64,000 bases of DNA from JAFDWR01 sp038216655 (GCA_038216655.1 JBBQPZ010000005.1:124001-188000); one strand, 5' to 3'; positions 9,149-17,218 are shown, numbered from the stretch's first letter. Notes: generated by a model from the sequence alone, not told the origin. Made by a program: numbers and translations.

Positions 9149-9336
9149 GGAGGTCTTTGCAAAATTCAGATGTGATGCCTCTGCCCCTCTCTCACCTCAG
9201 ATTCATAAATGCTTAGGACAAAGGGGTAGAGGCTTTTACCTGAGGTTATAGCCTCTACCCCTTTAACCGCGGCCACTCCGATCCAGAGATCACAGAGGGG
9301 CAGAGGCATCGATCTACGAATTTTGCAAAGACCTCC
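9149..9336. repeat. Nested palindromic intergenic element
   Basis: The outer arms are a perfect 19-bp inverted repeat (GGAGGTCTTTGCAAAATTC at 9149-9167, its complement at 9318-9336). Inside lies a second pair (GATGCCTCTGCCCCTCT against AGAGGGGCAGAGGCATC) and inside that a third (AAAGGGGTAGAGGC against GCCTCTACCCCTTT). Most of the 188 bases could fold into one long hairpin. It sits between the convergent thioesterase and msrA genes, so it could also terminate both. The outer-arm end GAATTTTGCAAAACCTCC recurs beside the repeat at 25877. Confidence 0.75.
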
Positions 9337-9356
9337 TCTATTCACCATTCGCGAAG

Positions 9357-9839
9357 CTACAGGTGGCAGCTTCCCAACCCCCGCTTCGCGAGGTACTGCT
9401 GGTGGTAGTCCTCGGCTTTCCAGAAAGTCGTCGCGGGTTCGATTTTTGTGACCACGGGGCGGGCGTATTTGCCTGACGCCTTCAGCTTCTCGAGCGAAGC
9501 CGCCGCGGTGGCTCCCTGCTCGGGCGAGTGAGTGAAGATCGCCGAACGATACTGGGCGCCGTAGTCCGGGCCTTGGCGGTTGAGCTGGGTCGGGTCGTGC
9601 AGGTTCCAAAACGCCTCGACCAAGGTCTCAAAAGAAACCAAGGAAGGATCGAAGTCGATCTCGACGACCTCCGCGTGGCCAGTGGTGTCGGTGCAGACAT
9701 CCTTGTAGCTCGGGTTCGGCAAGGTGCCGCCCTCGTATCCCACCGCAGTGGCCAACACACCGGGCATGGTGCGGAATGCCTCTTCCACTCCCCAAAAACA
9801 GCCGGCACCAAATGTCGCTTTCTCGATCGTCTCGGACAT
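9357..9839 (-). CDS. msrA: Peptide methionine sulfoxide reductase MsrA
   Basis: 160 residues from the ATG at 9839, chosen because the family start (ATFGAGCFWGVEEAFR) follows directly; an upstream in-frame start would add 28 unrelated residues. The catalytic cysteine is C14 in GCFWG. Also present are AVGYEGGTLPNPSYKDVC, GHAEVVEIDFDP, LVEAFWNLHDPTQLNRQGPD and YGAQYRS, all MsrA blocks, and CHL at the C-terminus. The enzyme reduces methionine-S-sulfoxide in proteins using thioredoxin. The gene diverges from the glycosyltransferase gene. Confidence 0.95.
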   Translation of the reverse strand: MSETIEKATFGAGCFWGVEEAFRTMPGVLATAVGYEGGTLPNPSYKDVCTDTTGHAEVVEIDFDPSLVSFETLVEAFWNLHDPTQLNRQGPDYGAQYRSAIFTHSPEQGATAAASLEKLKASGKYARPVVTKIEPATTFWKAEDYHQQYLAKRGLGSCHL

Positions 9840-9897
9840 GAGACATTCTACGAAGGCCCGACGATTATGATCGCCGTGCCACAATCGAACTCGCCAG

Positions 9898-10809
9898 ATG
9901 CCCCGCGTCTCGATCCTCCTCACCTGCTACAACCACCTCCGGTTCCTCCCGGCGGCGCTCGATGGCGTGCGGGGCCAGAGCTTTGGCGACTTCGAAATTC
10001 TTGCTTTGGACGATGGGTCTACCGACGGAACGCGCGAGTGGCTGACCGAGCAGGCGAGGACCGAATCTCGACTGCGGTTGATCTTCAACGAGAAGAATCT
10101 GGGCACCTACGCGACGTTGAACGTCGGGCTTGCGGTGGCGAAGGGCGAGTTCATTGCGATCCTGAACGACGACGACCTTTGGGCACCGGAGAAGCTGATC
10201 CGCCAACTTGAGATGATGGACGCGAACCCCAAGATCGGAATCGTCCACGTCGGCGGCTGGTTCATCGACGAAGATGGGAATCGGCACCCCGATCCCGCGC
10301 CGCTCGGCTTCCCCTATCCGCGCACCCGAACTGGCGATATCCTCACCGACCTGATCGACCACAACCAGATGATCACCTCCTCGGTCCTGGTCCGCCGCGC
10401 GGCGTTTGAGCAATGCGGCGAGTTCAATACCGCGCTTTTCGGGAGCGGCGACTGGGAGATGTGGCTCCGCATCGCCCGGCATTGGGAGGTCGGTTACGTC
10501 GACAAGCCGCTCGCTTTCTACCGAGTTCACGGCACCAACGCATCCCATTCCACCGACAAAATCTTTCGCGACGACGCGGTGATCCGCGAGTGGATTTCGA
10601 CCTGGCAGGCCGATAACGACGGCCAGATGACCCCCGAGCTCCGTAAGGCTTTCGGGCACAACTGGGCCTGCCTCGGCACCGTGCGTACCATTCTTGGCCA
10701 CCCCAAGGAAGGCAGACAGGCGTACGCACAGTCCATCCGGCTCATCCCGGGGAGGCTCAAAAGCTACGCACGTTGGCTGCTGACTTTCCTGCCGAGGCGG
10801 TCAGCATGA
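9898..10809 (+). CDS. Family 2 glycosyltransferase
   Basis: 303 residues. The N-terminal GT-A fold starts VSILLTCYNHLRFLPAALD, with DDGSTDGT for nucleotide binding and LNDDDLW for the metal-binding DxD-like motif. GSGDWEMWLRIA is the family's acceptor-site region. It transfers a sugar from a nucleotide donor, probably onto a lipid or polysaccharide at the inner membrane face. The stop codon overlaps the cysteine desulfurase ATG (ATGA), so the two are likely co-transcribed despite unrelated roles. Confidence 0.9.
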   Translation: MPRVSILLTCYNHLRFLPAALDGVRGQSFGDFEILALDDGSTDGTREWLTEQARTESRLRLIFNEKNLGTYATLNVGLAVAKGEFIAILNDDDLWAPEKLIRQLEMMDANPKIGIVHVGGWFIDEDGNRHPDPAPLGFPYPRTRTGDILTDLIDHNQMITSSVLVRRAAFEQCGEFNTALFGSGDWEMWLRIARHWEVGYVDKPLAFYRVHGTNASHSTDKIFRDDAVIREWISTWQADNDGQMTPELRKAFGHNWACLGTVRTILGHPKEGRQAYAQSIRLIPGRLKSYARWLLTFLPRRSA

Positions 10810-12050
10810 GGCGGATCTACCTCGACTATGCGGCGACGACGCCGCTCGCGCCGGAAGCGGTGGAGGCGATGCTGCCATGGCTCGAAGACGAGTATGGCAA
10901 CCCGTCCTCGCTCCACGCCGATGGTCGGAGTGCTAAAGACGCGATCGACGAGGCGCGCGAGATCGTCTCCGGCGCGCTCGGTTGCCTCTTTGCCGAGGTC
11001 GTCTTCACCGGCTCGGGCACCGAGGCGGCCAACCTCGCGATCCTCGGGGCGGCGCTGCACAATACCGATTCGTCGCGTTCTCGAATCCTGCTCGGAGCAG
11101 CGGAGCATCACTGCGTGCTGCACACGCAGACGCTTTTGGAGCGGTTCGGGTATCGGGTCGACCTGATCCCCGTGGATCGCGAGGCTCGCGTTTCTCCTTC
11201 GGGTCTAGCGTCGCTTCTGGGTGACGATGTCTTGCTCGTAAGCGTGATGCACGCTAACAACGAGCTGGGGACAATCAATTCGATCCGAGAGCTTTCTGAC
11301 CTCGCTCACGGTGTCGGAGCACTCATGCACACCGACGCGGTGCAGACCTTCGGCCGACCTTGGCGGGTTGACGAACTCGACGCCGATCTGGTGTCAATCT
11401 CGGCCCACAAGATCAACGGCCCCAAAGCAGTAGGTGCTTTGTACCAGCGCGCGGGCGTGAAGCTGCAGCCGCTGATCGTCGGCGGCGGTCAGGAGCGCGA
11501 GATGCGCGCGGGCACCGAGAACGTCGCCGGCATCGCTGGGTGTGGGGCGGCAGTGCGGTTGCGCACCCGCTTGTACCGGTCCTCAGGACCCGCTTCCGAT
11601 CACGGGGCGGGGACCCGGGGTCCTTCGACTGCGCAACCTTCGCCAGGGCTCGGTGACTCCGCTCAGGATGACGGCTTTGGTGGTGCGCGGTCCAGACAGG
11701 AGGTTGCGCGCGCCGCGTTCATTTCCAAGCTTACGGAGCGCGGGTTCGTGCCAACCACATCAAGTTTCGAAGACGTCCTGCCAGGTCATGCTCACCTCCG
11801 GCTCCCCGGCGTCGATGCCGAGACGATGTTGATCCGTCTCGACCGGATGGAATTGAGCGCGTCAAGCGGCGCGGCGTGCTCATCGGGCTCGCTTGAACCC
11901 AGCCACGTGCTCCTCGCCTGCGGGTACTCCGAACGCGAGTCGCGCGAGGGACTACGGTTCACGTTTCCGATCGACGCGGATTTGGCCGAGGCGGAAGAAG
12001 CTGCGGAGCGTGTGATCGAGGCGGCGGACGGGATTCGGAAGCATCGGTAG
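10806..12050 (+). CDS. Cysteine desulfurase (IscS/NifS-like) with repeat-derived insertion
   Basis: 414 residues from the ATG at 10806 (RIYLDYAATTPL is the family start). The PLP lysine is K202 in SAHKINGPKAVG; HCVLHT, HANNELG and HTDAVQ are other cofactor-site blocks; the sulfur-accepting cysteine is C358 in SGAACSSGS. The enzyme takes sulfur from cysteine for Fe-S clusters and tRNA thiolation. After the family block NVAGIAGCGAAVR the expected helix is interrupted by a Gly/Ser/Pro-rich stretch encoded by a copy of dispersed repeat family A (11611-11674). About 30 residues are extra compared with usual homologues, but the frame stays open and all catalytic residues remain. Confidence 0.88.
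   Translation: MRRIYLDYAATTPLAPEAVEAMLPWLEDEYGNPSSLHADGRSAKDAIDEAREIVSGALGCLFAEVVFTGSGTEAANLAILGAALHNTDSSRSRILLGAAEHHCVLHTQTLLERFGYRVDLIPVDREARVSPSGLASLLGDDVLLVSVMHANNELGTINSIRELSDLAHGVGALMHTDAVQTFGRPWRVDELDADLVSISAHKINGPKAVGALYQRAGVKLQPLIVGGGQEREMRAGTENVAGIAGCGAAVRLRTRLYRSSGPASDHGAGTRGPSTAQPSPGLGDSAQDDGFGGARSRQEVARAAFISKLTERGFVPTTSSFEDVLPGHAHLRLPGVDAETMLIRLDRMELSASSGAACSSGSLEPSHVLLACGYSERESREGLRFTFPIDADLAEAEEAAERVIEAADGIRKHR
11611..11674. repeat. Dispersed repeat family A, copy inside the cysteine desulfurase gene
   Basis: The stretch GGACCCGGGGTCCTTCGACT through GCTCAGGATGACGG matches the right arm of family A elements at 14192-14353 and 28191-28256. It is read in frame within the desulfurase gene. 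GGTTGCGC occurs on both sides, at 11557-11564 and 11702-11709, and could mark the insertion limits, although the 145-base spacing is not a multiple of three. Confidence 0.75.
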
Positions 12051-12099
12051 GTTCAGGACTCACGAACTCACTTTGCACTATACGCGGGCAAGAGTACTT

Positions 12100-12124
12100 T
12101 AGCGGTAGTGGTAGTGGTAGTGGC
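12100..12124. repeat. TAGTGG hexanucleotide tandem repeat
   Basis: About four units of TAGYGG stand in the 240-base gap between the cysteine desulfurase and VOC genes. The same unit forms the ends of the element around the four-helix-bundle gene at 36820-37293. I see no four-helix-bundle coding remnant here. The rest of the gap (12051-12292) holds nothing else I recognise. Confidence 0.7.
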
Positions 12125-12292
12125 TGCGCAGAGTTTGGCGCGTCAATCCAGACCCTCTCGAACGGGCGGAAAGTCAACCAAGTCGCCGCGATTGGGGGAT
12201 CATGCGAGCCGCCGTCAAATTTTGAAGTAGAAATGCAAGATAGGAGCCGGTTGATCACGCTCCTCCTTCCTCATGGAGGTTCAATCTCCTCT

Positions 12293-12682
12293 ATGCGAAT
12301 CCTTGAGACGGTGCTCTATGCCGACGACTTGCGGGCGGCGCAGGCGTTCTACACCGGCGTGTTGGGTCTTGAAGAAATCTCCTTCGACCCCGAACGCAGC
12401 CTCTTCCTGCGGGTTGAGCAGGGCGTTCTGATCGTCTTCCGACCCGCCAAGACGCTCATCCCCGACGCGGGAGTCCCGACCCATGGCACGACCGGGCCCG
12501 GACACATGGCCTTCTCCGTTACCCCCGCGGAACTCGACCAGTGGCGAACGAAGCTACAAGACCAAGGCGTCGAGATCGAGATGGAGAAGACGTGGGGGAA
12601 AGGGTCGCGATCGATCTACTTCCGCGACCCGGCGGGGAACTCGCTGGAATTCGCCGAACCCGCCCTATGGGGACTGACGTAG
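12293..12682 (+). CDS. VOC / glyoxalase-bleomycin resistance superfamily protein
   Basis: 129 residues from the ATG at 12293, where the family start (ILETVLYADDLRAAQAFYTGVLGL) follows. Two beta-alpha-beta-beta-beta modules are visible; GHMAFSV opens the second and YFRDPAGNSLEF is the classic C-terminal metal-site block. Such proteins are metal-dependent lyases, dioxygenases or binding proteins; the substrate is unknown. An upstream start in frame at 12233 would add 20 non-conserved residues. A GGAGG lies 15 bases upstream, rather far. Confidence 0.85.
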   Translation: MRILETVLYADDLRAAQAFYTGVLGLEEISFDPERSLFLRVEQGVLIVFRPAKTLIPDAGVPTHGTTGPGHMAFSVTPAELDQWRTKLQDQGVEIEMEKTWGKGSRSIYFRDPAGNSLEFAEPALWGLT

Positions 12683-12701
12683 AGAAGGTAACTTGAACTT
12701 G

Positions 12702-14153
12702 ATGAGCCTTCCCATCGAGGAGCTGACGCCGCGGCAGATTGTCGCCGAACTGGATCGCTATATCGTCGGCCAGAACGCCGCCAAAAAGGCGGTCGCGGTC
12801 GCCCTGCGCAACCGATACCGCCGCCAGCAGCTCCCCGCCGCCGAGCGCGACGACATCTTGCCGAAGAACATTCTCATGATCGGCCCGACCGGCGTCGGCA
12901 AGACCGAAATCGCCCGAAGACTCGCCCAACTCGCCCGCGCGCCGTTTCTGAAGGTCGAGGCAACCAAGTTCACCGAAGTTGGCTACGTGGGTCGCGATGT
13001 TGAGTCGATGATTCGGGACCTCGCCGCAGTGGCGGTCCGTCTCGTCGAGCACGAGAAGATGGAATCGGTGCGCGTGGAGGCGATGAAGCGCGTCTACGAG
13101 CGCCTCGTCGATATGATGGAGGAAGACCGCCCGCGCAAGCGGCAGAAGGTCAGCGCGAGTCCGCTGCACGACAACGACATCGTCGCCAAGGCGCTGGAGA
13201 TCTTCGGGCAAAAGGTTGAGGACTACCCGCAAGACGCCGAGGTCGAAGTCGAGGAGCAAGAGAGCGAGAAGGCTCGCCTCACCCGACGTCGTAAGCTCCG
13301 TAAGGAATTGGAGAGCGGCAAACTCGACGGCAAGATGGTTGAGATCGAAGTCGAAGAATCCTCGAACCCGTTCGTTCAGGTCTTCACTCCGCAAGGGATG
13401 GAGGAGATGGGGCTCGACTCCGGCCAAATGGGCTCGCCATTTGGATCGCGCCGCTCCTCGCGACGCGCCACCATCGCCGAAGCGAGGGACGTTTTGTTTG
13501 GCGAAGAGGCCCGCAAGATGGTCGACAAGACCGGCCTGCAAAGGGAAGCGGTCAACCGCGCCGAGCAGACGGGGATCATCTTCCTCGACGAACTCGACAA
13601 GGTCGCCGGAAAGAACGGCGGCTCGGGTCCCGACGTCAGCCGCGAGGGCGTCCAGCGCGACTTGCTACCGATCATCGAGGGCTCGACGGTCGCGACGAAG
13701 TTCGGGCCGGTGAAGACCGACCACATTCTCTTCATCGCGGCGGGGGCCTTCCACATGGCGAAGCCAAGTGACTTGATCCCCGAACTTCAGGGTCGCCTCC
13801 CGATTCGTGTGGAGCTGGAGAACCTGACCGAGAACGATTTCCGCCGGATTCTGCGCGAGCCGAAGAACGCGCTGACCCGACAGTACGAGATTCTGCTGAA
13901 GGTGGAGGGCGTGACCCTGACGTTCAGCGACGACGCAATGGACGAGATCGCGCGGCTCGCCGCCGAGGTGAACTCCAAGACCGAGAACATCGGCGCGCGG
14001 CGACTGCACACCGTGATGGAGAAGCTGCTTGAGAACGAGCTGTTCGAGGCACCGGAGATTCCGAACAAGAAGCTGCATCTGACCGCCGAGACCGTGCGGG
14101 AGAGGCTTTCGACGCTGGTCGAGAACGTGGATTTGAGTCGATATATTCTGTAG
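12702..14153 (+). CDS. hslU: ATP-dependent protease ATPase subunit HslU
   Basis: 483 residues from the ATG at 12702; a TTG nine bases upstream is also possible. ELTPRQIVAELDRYIVGQ is the HslU start, GPTGVGKTE is Walker A, TKFTEVGYVGRDVE the pore region, IIFLDELDK Walker B, and the last residues (LSRYIL) are the C-terminal tail that docks into the peptidase HslV. The I-domain lies at about residues 110-250 and is rich in Glu and Lys. HslU unfolds proteins for degradation by HslV. No hslV lies on either side in this window, although the two are usually adjacent. Confidence 0.95.
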   Translation: MSLPIEELTPRQIVAELDRYIVGQNAAKKAVAVALRNRYRRQQLPAAERDDILPKNILMIGPTGVGKTEIARRLAQLARAPFLKVEATKFTEVGYVGRDVESMIRDLAAVAVRLVEHEKMESVRVEAMKRVYERLVDMMEEDRPRKRQKVSASPLHDNDIVAKALEIFGQKVEDYPQDAEVEVEEQESEKARLTRRRKLRKELESGKLDGKMVEIEVEESSNPFVQVFTPQGMEEMGLDSGQMGSPFGSRRSSRRATIAEARDVLFGEEARKMVDKTGLQREAVNRAEQTGIIFLDELDKVAGKNGGSGPDVSREGVQRDLLPIIEGSTVATKFGPVKTDHILFIAAGAFHMAKPSDLIPELQGRLPIRVELENLTENDFRRILREPKNALTRQYEILLKVEGVTLTFSDDAMDEIARLAAEVNSKTENIGARRLHTVMEKLLENELFEAPEIPNKKLHLTAETVRERLSTLVENVDLSRYIL

Positions 14154-14191
14154 CGTCGTCATCTTGAGCGGAAGAAGACGAGTCAAACATC

Positions 14192-14353
14192 CCGTCATCC
14201 GGAGTGGAAAGCCGAGCCTCGGGGAAGGCTTGGAATCGAAGGACCCCGGATCCCGGCCCGATAGTTGTAGTTGCGATTCTTCTGTTCCGCGACATCGAGG
14301 CGGGACGCCCGGATCCGGGGTCCTTCGGCGCGCAAGCTTGCTCAGGATGACGG
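14192..14353. repeat. Dispersed repeat family A, full inverted copy
   Basis: The left arm (CCGTCATCCGGAGTGG ... GAAGGACCCCGGATCC) and right arm (GGATCCGGGGTCCTTCG ... CTCAGGATGACGG) are inverted versions of each other around a 50-base centre, so the unit can form a long hairpin. It lies just after hslU. A further short fragment (GTCATCTTGAGCGG) precedes it at about 14158. Confidence 0.8.
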
Positions 14354-14423
14354 GTAGATAGACGTGAGTCTGATTTTCGGCCCTTGCCTCGACAGGACCT
14401 GCAAACCTGTGCAACGATCAGAC

Positions 14424-15200
14424 ATGCAAGCGACTGAGACCTCCATCCGTGAACAGTTTGAGCGGGACGGCTTCTATCTGGCCAAAGGGGTGTTCTCGCC
14501 CTCCGAGGTCGCGATTCTGGAGAAGGACTTCGACAAGATCGTCGGCCAGATTCTGGCGAGCGACGAAGAGACAAACGCGCGCTGGATGGGACCGGAGATG
14601 GACCGACTCAACGTTGCCGACACCGTCGTGACCCACACTCATAACGTGCAGAAGTATTCCGAGGTCTGGCACCGCGCGCTGCTTCAAGAAGAGTTCCTCG
14701 ACGCCGCTGAGGCGATGATCGGGCCGGACATCGTGATGCACCATACGAAGCTGTTTCAAAAGCCGGCGGAGAACGGCGCGCCGTTCCCGATGCACCAGGA
14801 CTGGAATTACTTTCCGACGGTGGACGACACGATGATGGCGGGGATCATCCACGTCAGCCGCGCGACCGATGCGATGGGATGCCTCCGCGTCTATCCGGGT
14901 TCACATAAGCTTGGACGAATCACCGGTACGAGTGGGCAGACGGAGAACGAGATCCTCGCGAAGTATCCGATCGAGAATGCGACGCCGCTCGAAGCCGAGC
15001 CGGGGGACGTGCTGTTCTTCAACTACCTGACGATCCACGGCTCGATGCCGAACCGGTCGGACGCGATTCGAAAGACGGTGCTTGTGCAACTTCACGCGGG
15101 GACCGACCGTGTGGAAGATGGGGTGCAACACCCGAACGCGCGCTTGGTGCTGCGAGGCTGGAACCACCACGTCACCCGCAACCTTGCGGGCGAAGACTAG
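14424..15200 (+). CDS. Phytanoyl-CoA dioxygenase (PhyH) family oxygenase
   Basis: 258 residues from the ATG at 14424; FERDGFYLAKGVFSPSEVA is the usual family start. The Fe(II) site is visible as the HQD triad part (MHQDWNYFP) and the distal histidine in YLTIHGSMPNRS, and the 2-oxoglutarate arginine follows in AIRKTV. LRVYPGSHKLG is also typical. Members hydroxylate small or lipid substrates using O2 and 2-oxoglutarate; the substrate is unknown. Six bases separate it from the next gene, so they may be co-transcribed. A second, more divergent family member lies at 31037-31684. Confidence 0.88.
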   Translation: MQATETSIREQFERDGFYLAKGVFSPSEVAILEKDFDKIVGQILASDEETNARWMGPEMDRLNVADTVVTHTHNVQKYSEVWHRALLQEEFLDAAEAMIGPDIVMHHTKLFQKPAENGAPFPMHQDWNYFPTVDDTMMAGIIHVSRATDAMGCLRVYPGSHKLGRITGTSGQTENEILAKYPIENATPLEAEPGDVLFFNYLTIHGSMPNRSDAIRKTVLVQLHAGTDRVEDGVQHPNARLVLRGWNHHVTRNLAGED

Positions 15201-15206
15201 AGGAAG

Positions 15207-15653
15207 ATGCAAGGACCCGCGAAGATCTGCCCGAAGTGCCAACTCACGGTGGATCTTCACGCGCCCTTATGTCCGCGGTGCGGACATCAGTTCCGGACCA
15301 AGTTCGCCGACCCGGTTCAACCAGGCGCAACGCCCCAGCCCGCGCCCACTCAGGTGTTCTATCCGCCGGCTCAGGCACCCCAGGCACCTCAGGCGCCGAT
15401 GGCGCAGCCGATGCCGCACTACAGCCAGTACGGCGGTTACGCCGCTTACGGGCGGCCGATGCAGTTGATGGATTTGGAAGAGCGCTACCGCACCGCCAAG
15501 AAGACGTTCACGTGGACGCTCTGGGCGGGGCTGCTGTGCTTCTTCCCGATCTGGATCATCACCTACATTGAGTGGACAAAGATGACGAACGCGAAGCGGG
15601 AAGTCGCGATGCTCGGGATCAATCCCGAGCAGTGGGCGCGGTCGATCTACTGA
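15207..15653 (+). CDS. Zinc-ribbon protein with Pro/Gln-rich linker and membrane helix
   Basis: 148 residues. An N-terminal zinc ribbon (CPKC and CPRC, about residues 8-30) is followed by a Pro/Ala/Gln/Tyr-rich linker, then a membrane helix around residues 108-128 (FTWTLWAGLLCFFPIWIITY). The parts are those of the gene at 2940-3371 in reverse order. The role is unknown. It follows the PhyH gene closely. Confidence 0.72.
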   Translation: MQGPAKICPKCQLTVDLHAPLCPRCGHQFRTKFADPVQPGATPQPAPTQVFYPPAQAPQAPQAPMAQPMPHYSQYGGYAAYGRPMQLMDLEERYRTAKKTFTWTLWAGLLCFFPIWIITYIEWTKMTNAKREVAMLGINPEQWARSIY

Positions 15654-15659
15654 TCCGGT

Positions 15660-15840
15660 CCGTCATCCAGAGATACAAGCTGAGTTGCCGAGCTTCAGCG
15701 AAGGTAGCGAAGTCGAAGGATCACTGATTAAGCCTCCGACTTTAGAAGACCGGCGCGCCCAGAGAGTCGGAGACCGGACGGAGGATCCTTCGACTTCGCT
15801 ACCTTCGCTAGAGCTCGGTGCTTCCCTCTGGATGACGGTC
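15660..15840. repeat. Dispersed repeat family A, divergent inverted copy
   Basis: The unit starts CCGTCATCCAGAG and ends CTCTGGATGACGGTC. The inner arms include GCGAAGTCGAAGGATC and GGATCCTTCGACTTCGC, and a third pair (CTCCGACT / AGTCGGAG) lies near the centre. It is the typical hairpin form of the family. The rest of the gap, 15841-16056, shows nothing I can support as a gene. Confidence 0.75.
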
Positions 15841-16056
15841 AAAGGCGATAACAAAAGGTTGACAGCCTACTGAGCGAGCTCGCGAGCCGAAGGATCGCGG
15901 CAGAAAGCACCCAGGTCCGCGGACTCCCGATTTACCGTTGGAGGAAAAACCGGCGGCTTTCGCTCAACGTGCGAGACCTGGAAATTGACCACGTCGACTG
16001 GCGCCGCTCGCAGGCTCGTGATAGGAAAAGCGCGGCCAGGTCCGCGCAATCCAAAT

Positions 16057-16488
16057 TTAGCGGTGCAGGATGAACTGGCGGCCTTGGTCTTCCGAGAGGA
16101 AGTAGGCGAGGTGGGCTGGGTTCGAGATGAGGAGGGTGCCGAGCTTGCTGGCGACGACCGATTCGAGGACGTCCAAGATCGCCGGGCGAGTGCCGTCGAG
16201 CTCGATGTCGGCGGAGATTGCGTAGCAGTTCTCACCGACGCCATTGGAGGAAAGGGCATCAATCGCCGCGTCGGCGTCGGTCCCTTCGACTTCCTTCACG
16301 TACTTCGAGTCGAAGTCGACGTCGTGATTGATCGTCGCTCGCAGTCGTTCGCGGCCATTCTTGGAGCTGAGAAGCGTGCGCCAGCGGGAGCGGCGGCTGG
16401 GGGTGATGAACGCACTTACGAACGCATCGATGATCTCGCGTTCGGGGGCGGTGGCAATGTCAGCTTTCTCCATGGTGGGGTTATTCAA
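16057..16488 (-). CDS. Conserved-looking hypothetical protein
   Basis: 143 residues from a TTG at 16488, supported by GGAG about ten bases before it; an ATG five codons in (16473) is the alternative. The protein is soluble and mixed alpha/beta with no signal peptide and no motif I can name (REIIDAFVSAF ... NHDVDFDSKYVKEVEG ... GENCYAISADIELDG). It lies downstream of rplU-rpmA on the same strand but beyond their terminator. Confidence 0.6.
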   Translation of the reverse strand: MNNPTMEKADIATAPEREIIDAFVSAFITPSRRSRWRTLLSSKNGRERLRATINHDVDFDSKYVKEVEGTDADAAIDALSSNGVGENCYAISADIELDGTRPAILDVLESVVASKLGTLLISNPAHLAYFLSEDQGRQFILHR

Positions 16489-16545
16489 AATGGTTCGGTC
16501 TCCTCGTAAGCGTCGTTAACTAAGTTCTACGAACTCACGAAACAA

Positions 16546-16580
16546 TCAAGCGGCAGAAGGGAAGTTCCTCTGCCGCTTGA
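16546..16580 (-). terminator. Terminator of the rplU-rpmA operon
   Basis: A perfect 12-bp inverted repeat (TCAAGCGGCAGA and complement) with an 11-base loop lies 30 bases after the rpmA stop. Read on the minus strand it is followed by TTGTTT, a weak T tract. Confidence 0.75.
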
Positions 16581-16611
16581 CGCGTGTCTACCGGCGGGAC
16601 GCCGGCTCGGT

Positions 16612-16866
16612 TCAGGCTGCGGCGTAGACGCTAATTCGACGGCGCTTCTCTGGGCCTTCAAACTTGACGTGACCGTCGACCATTGCGTAAATCGTGTGAT
16701 CGTTCCCGATGCCGACGCCAACGCCGGGATGGAACTGGGTGCCGCGCTGGCGGACGATGATGTTGCCCGGTCGGACGAGTTCGCCGCCGTACTTCTTGAC
16801 GCCCAACATCTTGGGCTTACTATCGCGACCGTTGCGCGACGATCCTTGACCTTTTTTATGTGCCAT
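16612..16866 (-). CDS. rpmA: 50S ribosomal protein L27
   Basis: 84 residues beginning MAHKKGQGSSRNGRDSKPK, the L27 hallmark, with GNIIVRQRGTQFHPG and GNDHTIYAMVDGHV. The N-terminal tail reaches the peptidyl-transferase centre of the 50S subunit. There is no Firmicutes-type cleavable extension before the AHKKG start. It overlaps the rplU stop by one base (TAATG), the usual rplU-rpmA pairing. Confidence 0.98.
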   Translation of the reverse strand: MAHKKGQGSSRNGRDSKPKMLGVKKYGGELVRPGNIIVRQRGTQFHPGVGVGIGNDHTIYAMVDGHVKFEGPEKRRRISVYAAA

Positions 16867-17183
16867 TAACTACCTGCCTCGATTCCGGTGACTTTCAGGT
16901 GCGTTTGCGGCTGGCGGTGTCCCCAGCGCTTGCGCTCGTTCTTCTTCGCCTTATAGTTGAAGGCGTTGATCTTCGGGCCCTTGCCTTGACGCATGATCGT
17001 CGCGGTGACCTTCGCGCCCTTTACGAGCGGCGAGCCCACCTTGAACTTCGCGCCATCGGCCACGAGGACCACTTCCGAGAGCTCGATGGCGGTTCCAGGC
17101 TCGCCTTCGATCTTTTCAACAATCAGGATGTCATCCTGGGCAGCCTTAAACTGCTTTCCACCGGTCTTCACAATCGCGTACAT
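16866..17183 (-). CDS. rplU: 50S ribosomal protein L21
   Basis: 105 residues from the ATG at 17183, where MYAIVKTGGKQFKA, the L21 start, begins; a longer open frame upstream is not conserved. KRRWGHRQ-type residues near the C-terminus (KKNERKRWGHRQPQT) bind 23S rRNA. It is the first gene of the rplU-rpmA operon. Confidence 0.97.
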   Translation of the reverse strand: MYAIVKTGGKQFKAAQDDILIVEKIEGEPGTAIELSEVVLVADGAKFKVGSPLVKGAKVTATIMRQGKGPKINAFNYKAKKNERKRWGHRQPQTHLKVTGIEAGS

Positions 17184-17218
17184 ATCAGCGGTCTCCGCGC
17201 ACTTGGGCGCAAGAAGAG

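Noticed and set aside
14154..14363. Small gene after hslU
   Set aside because: The short frames there are translations of the family A repeat.
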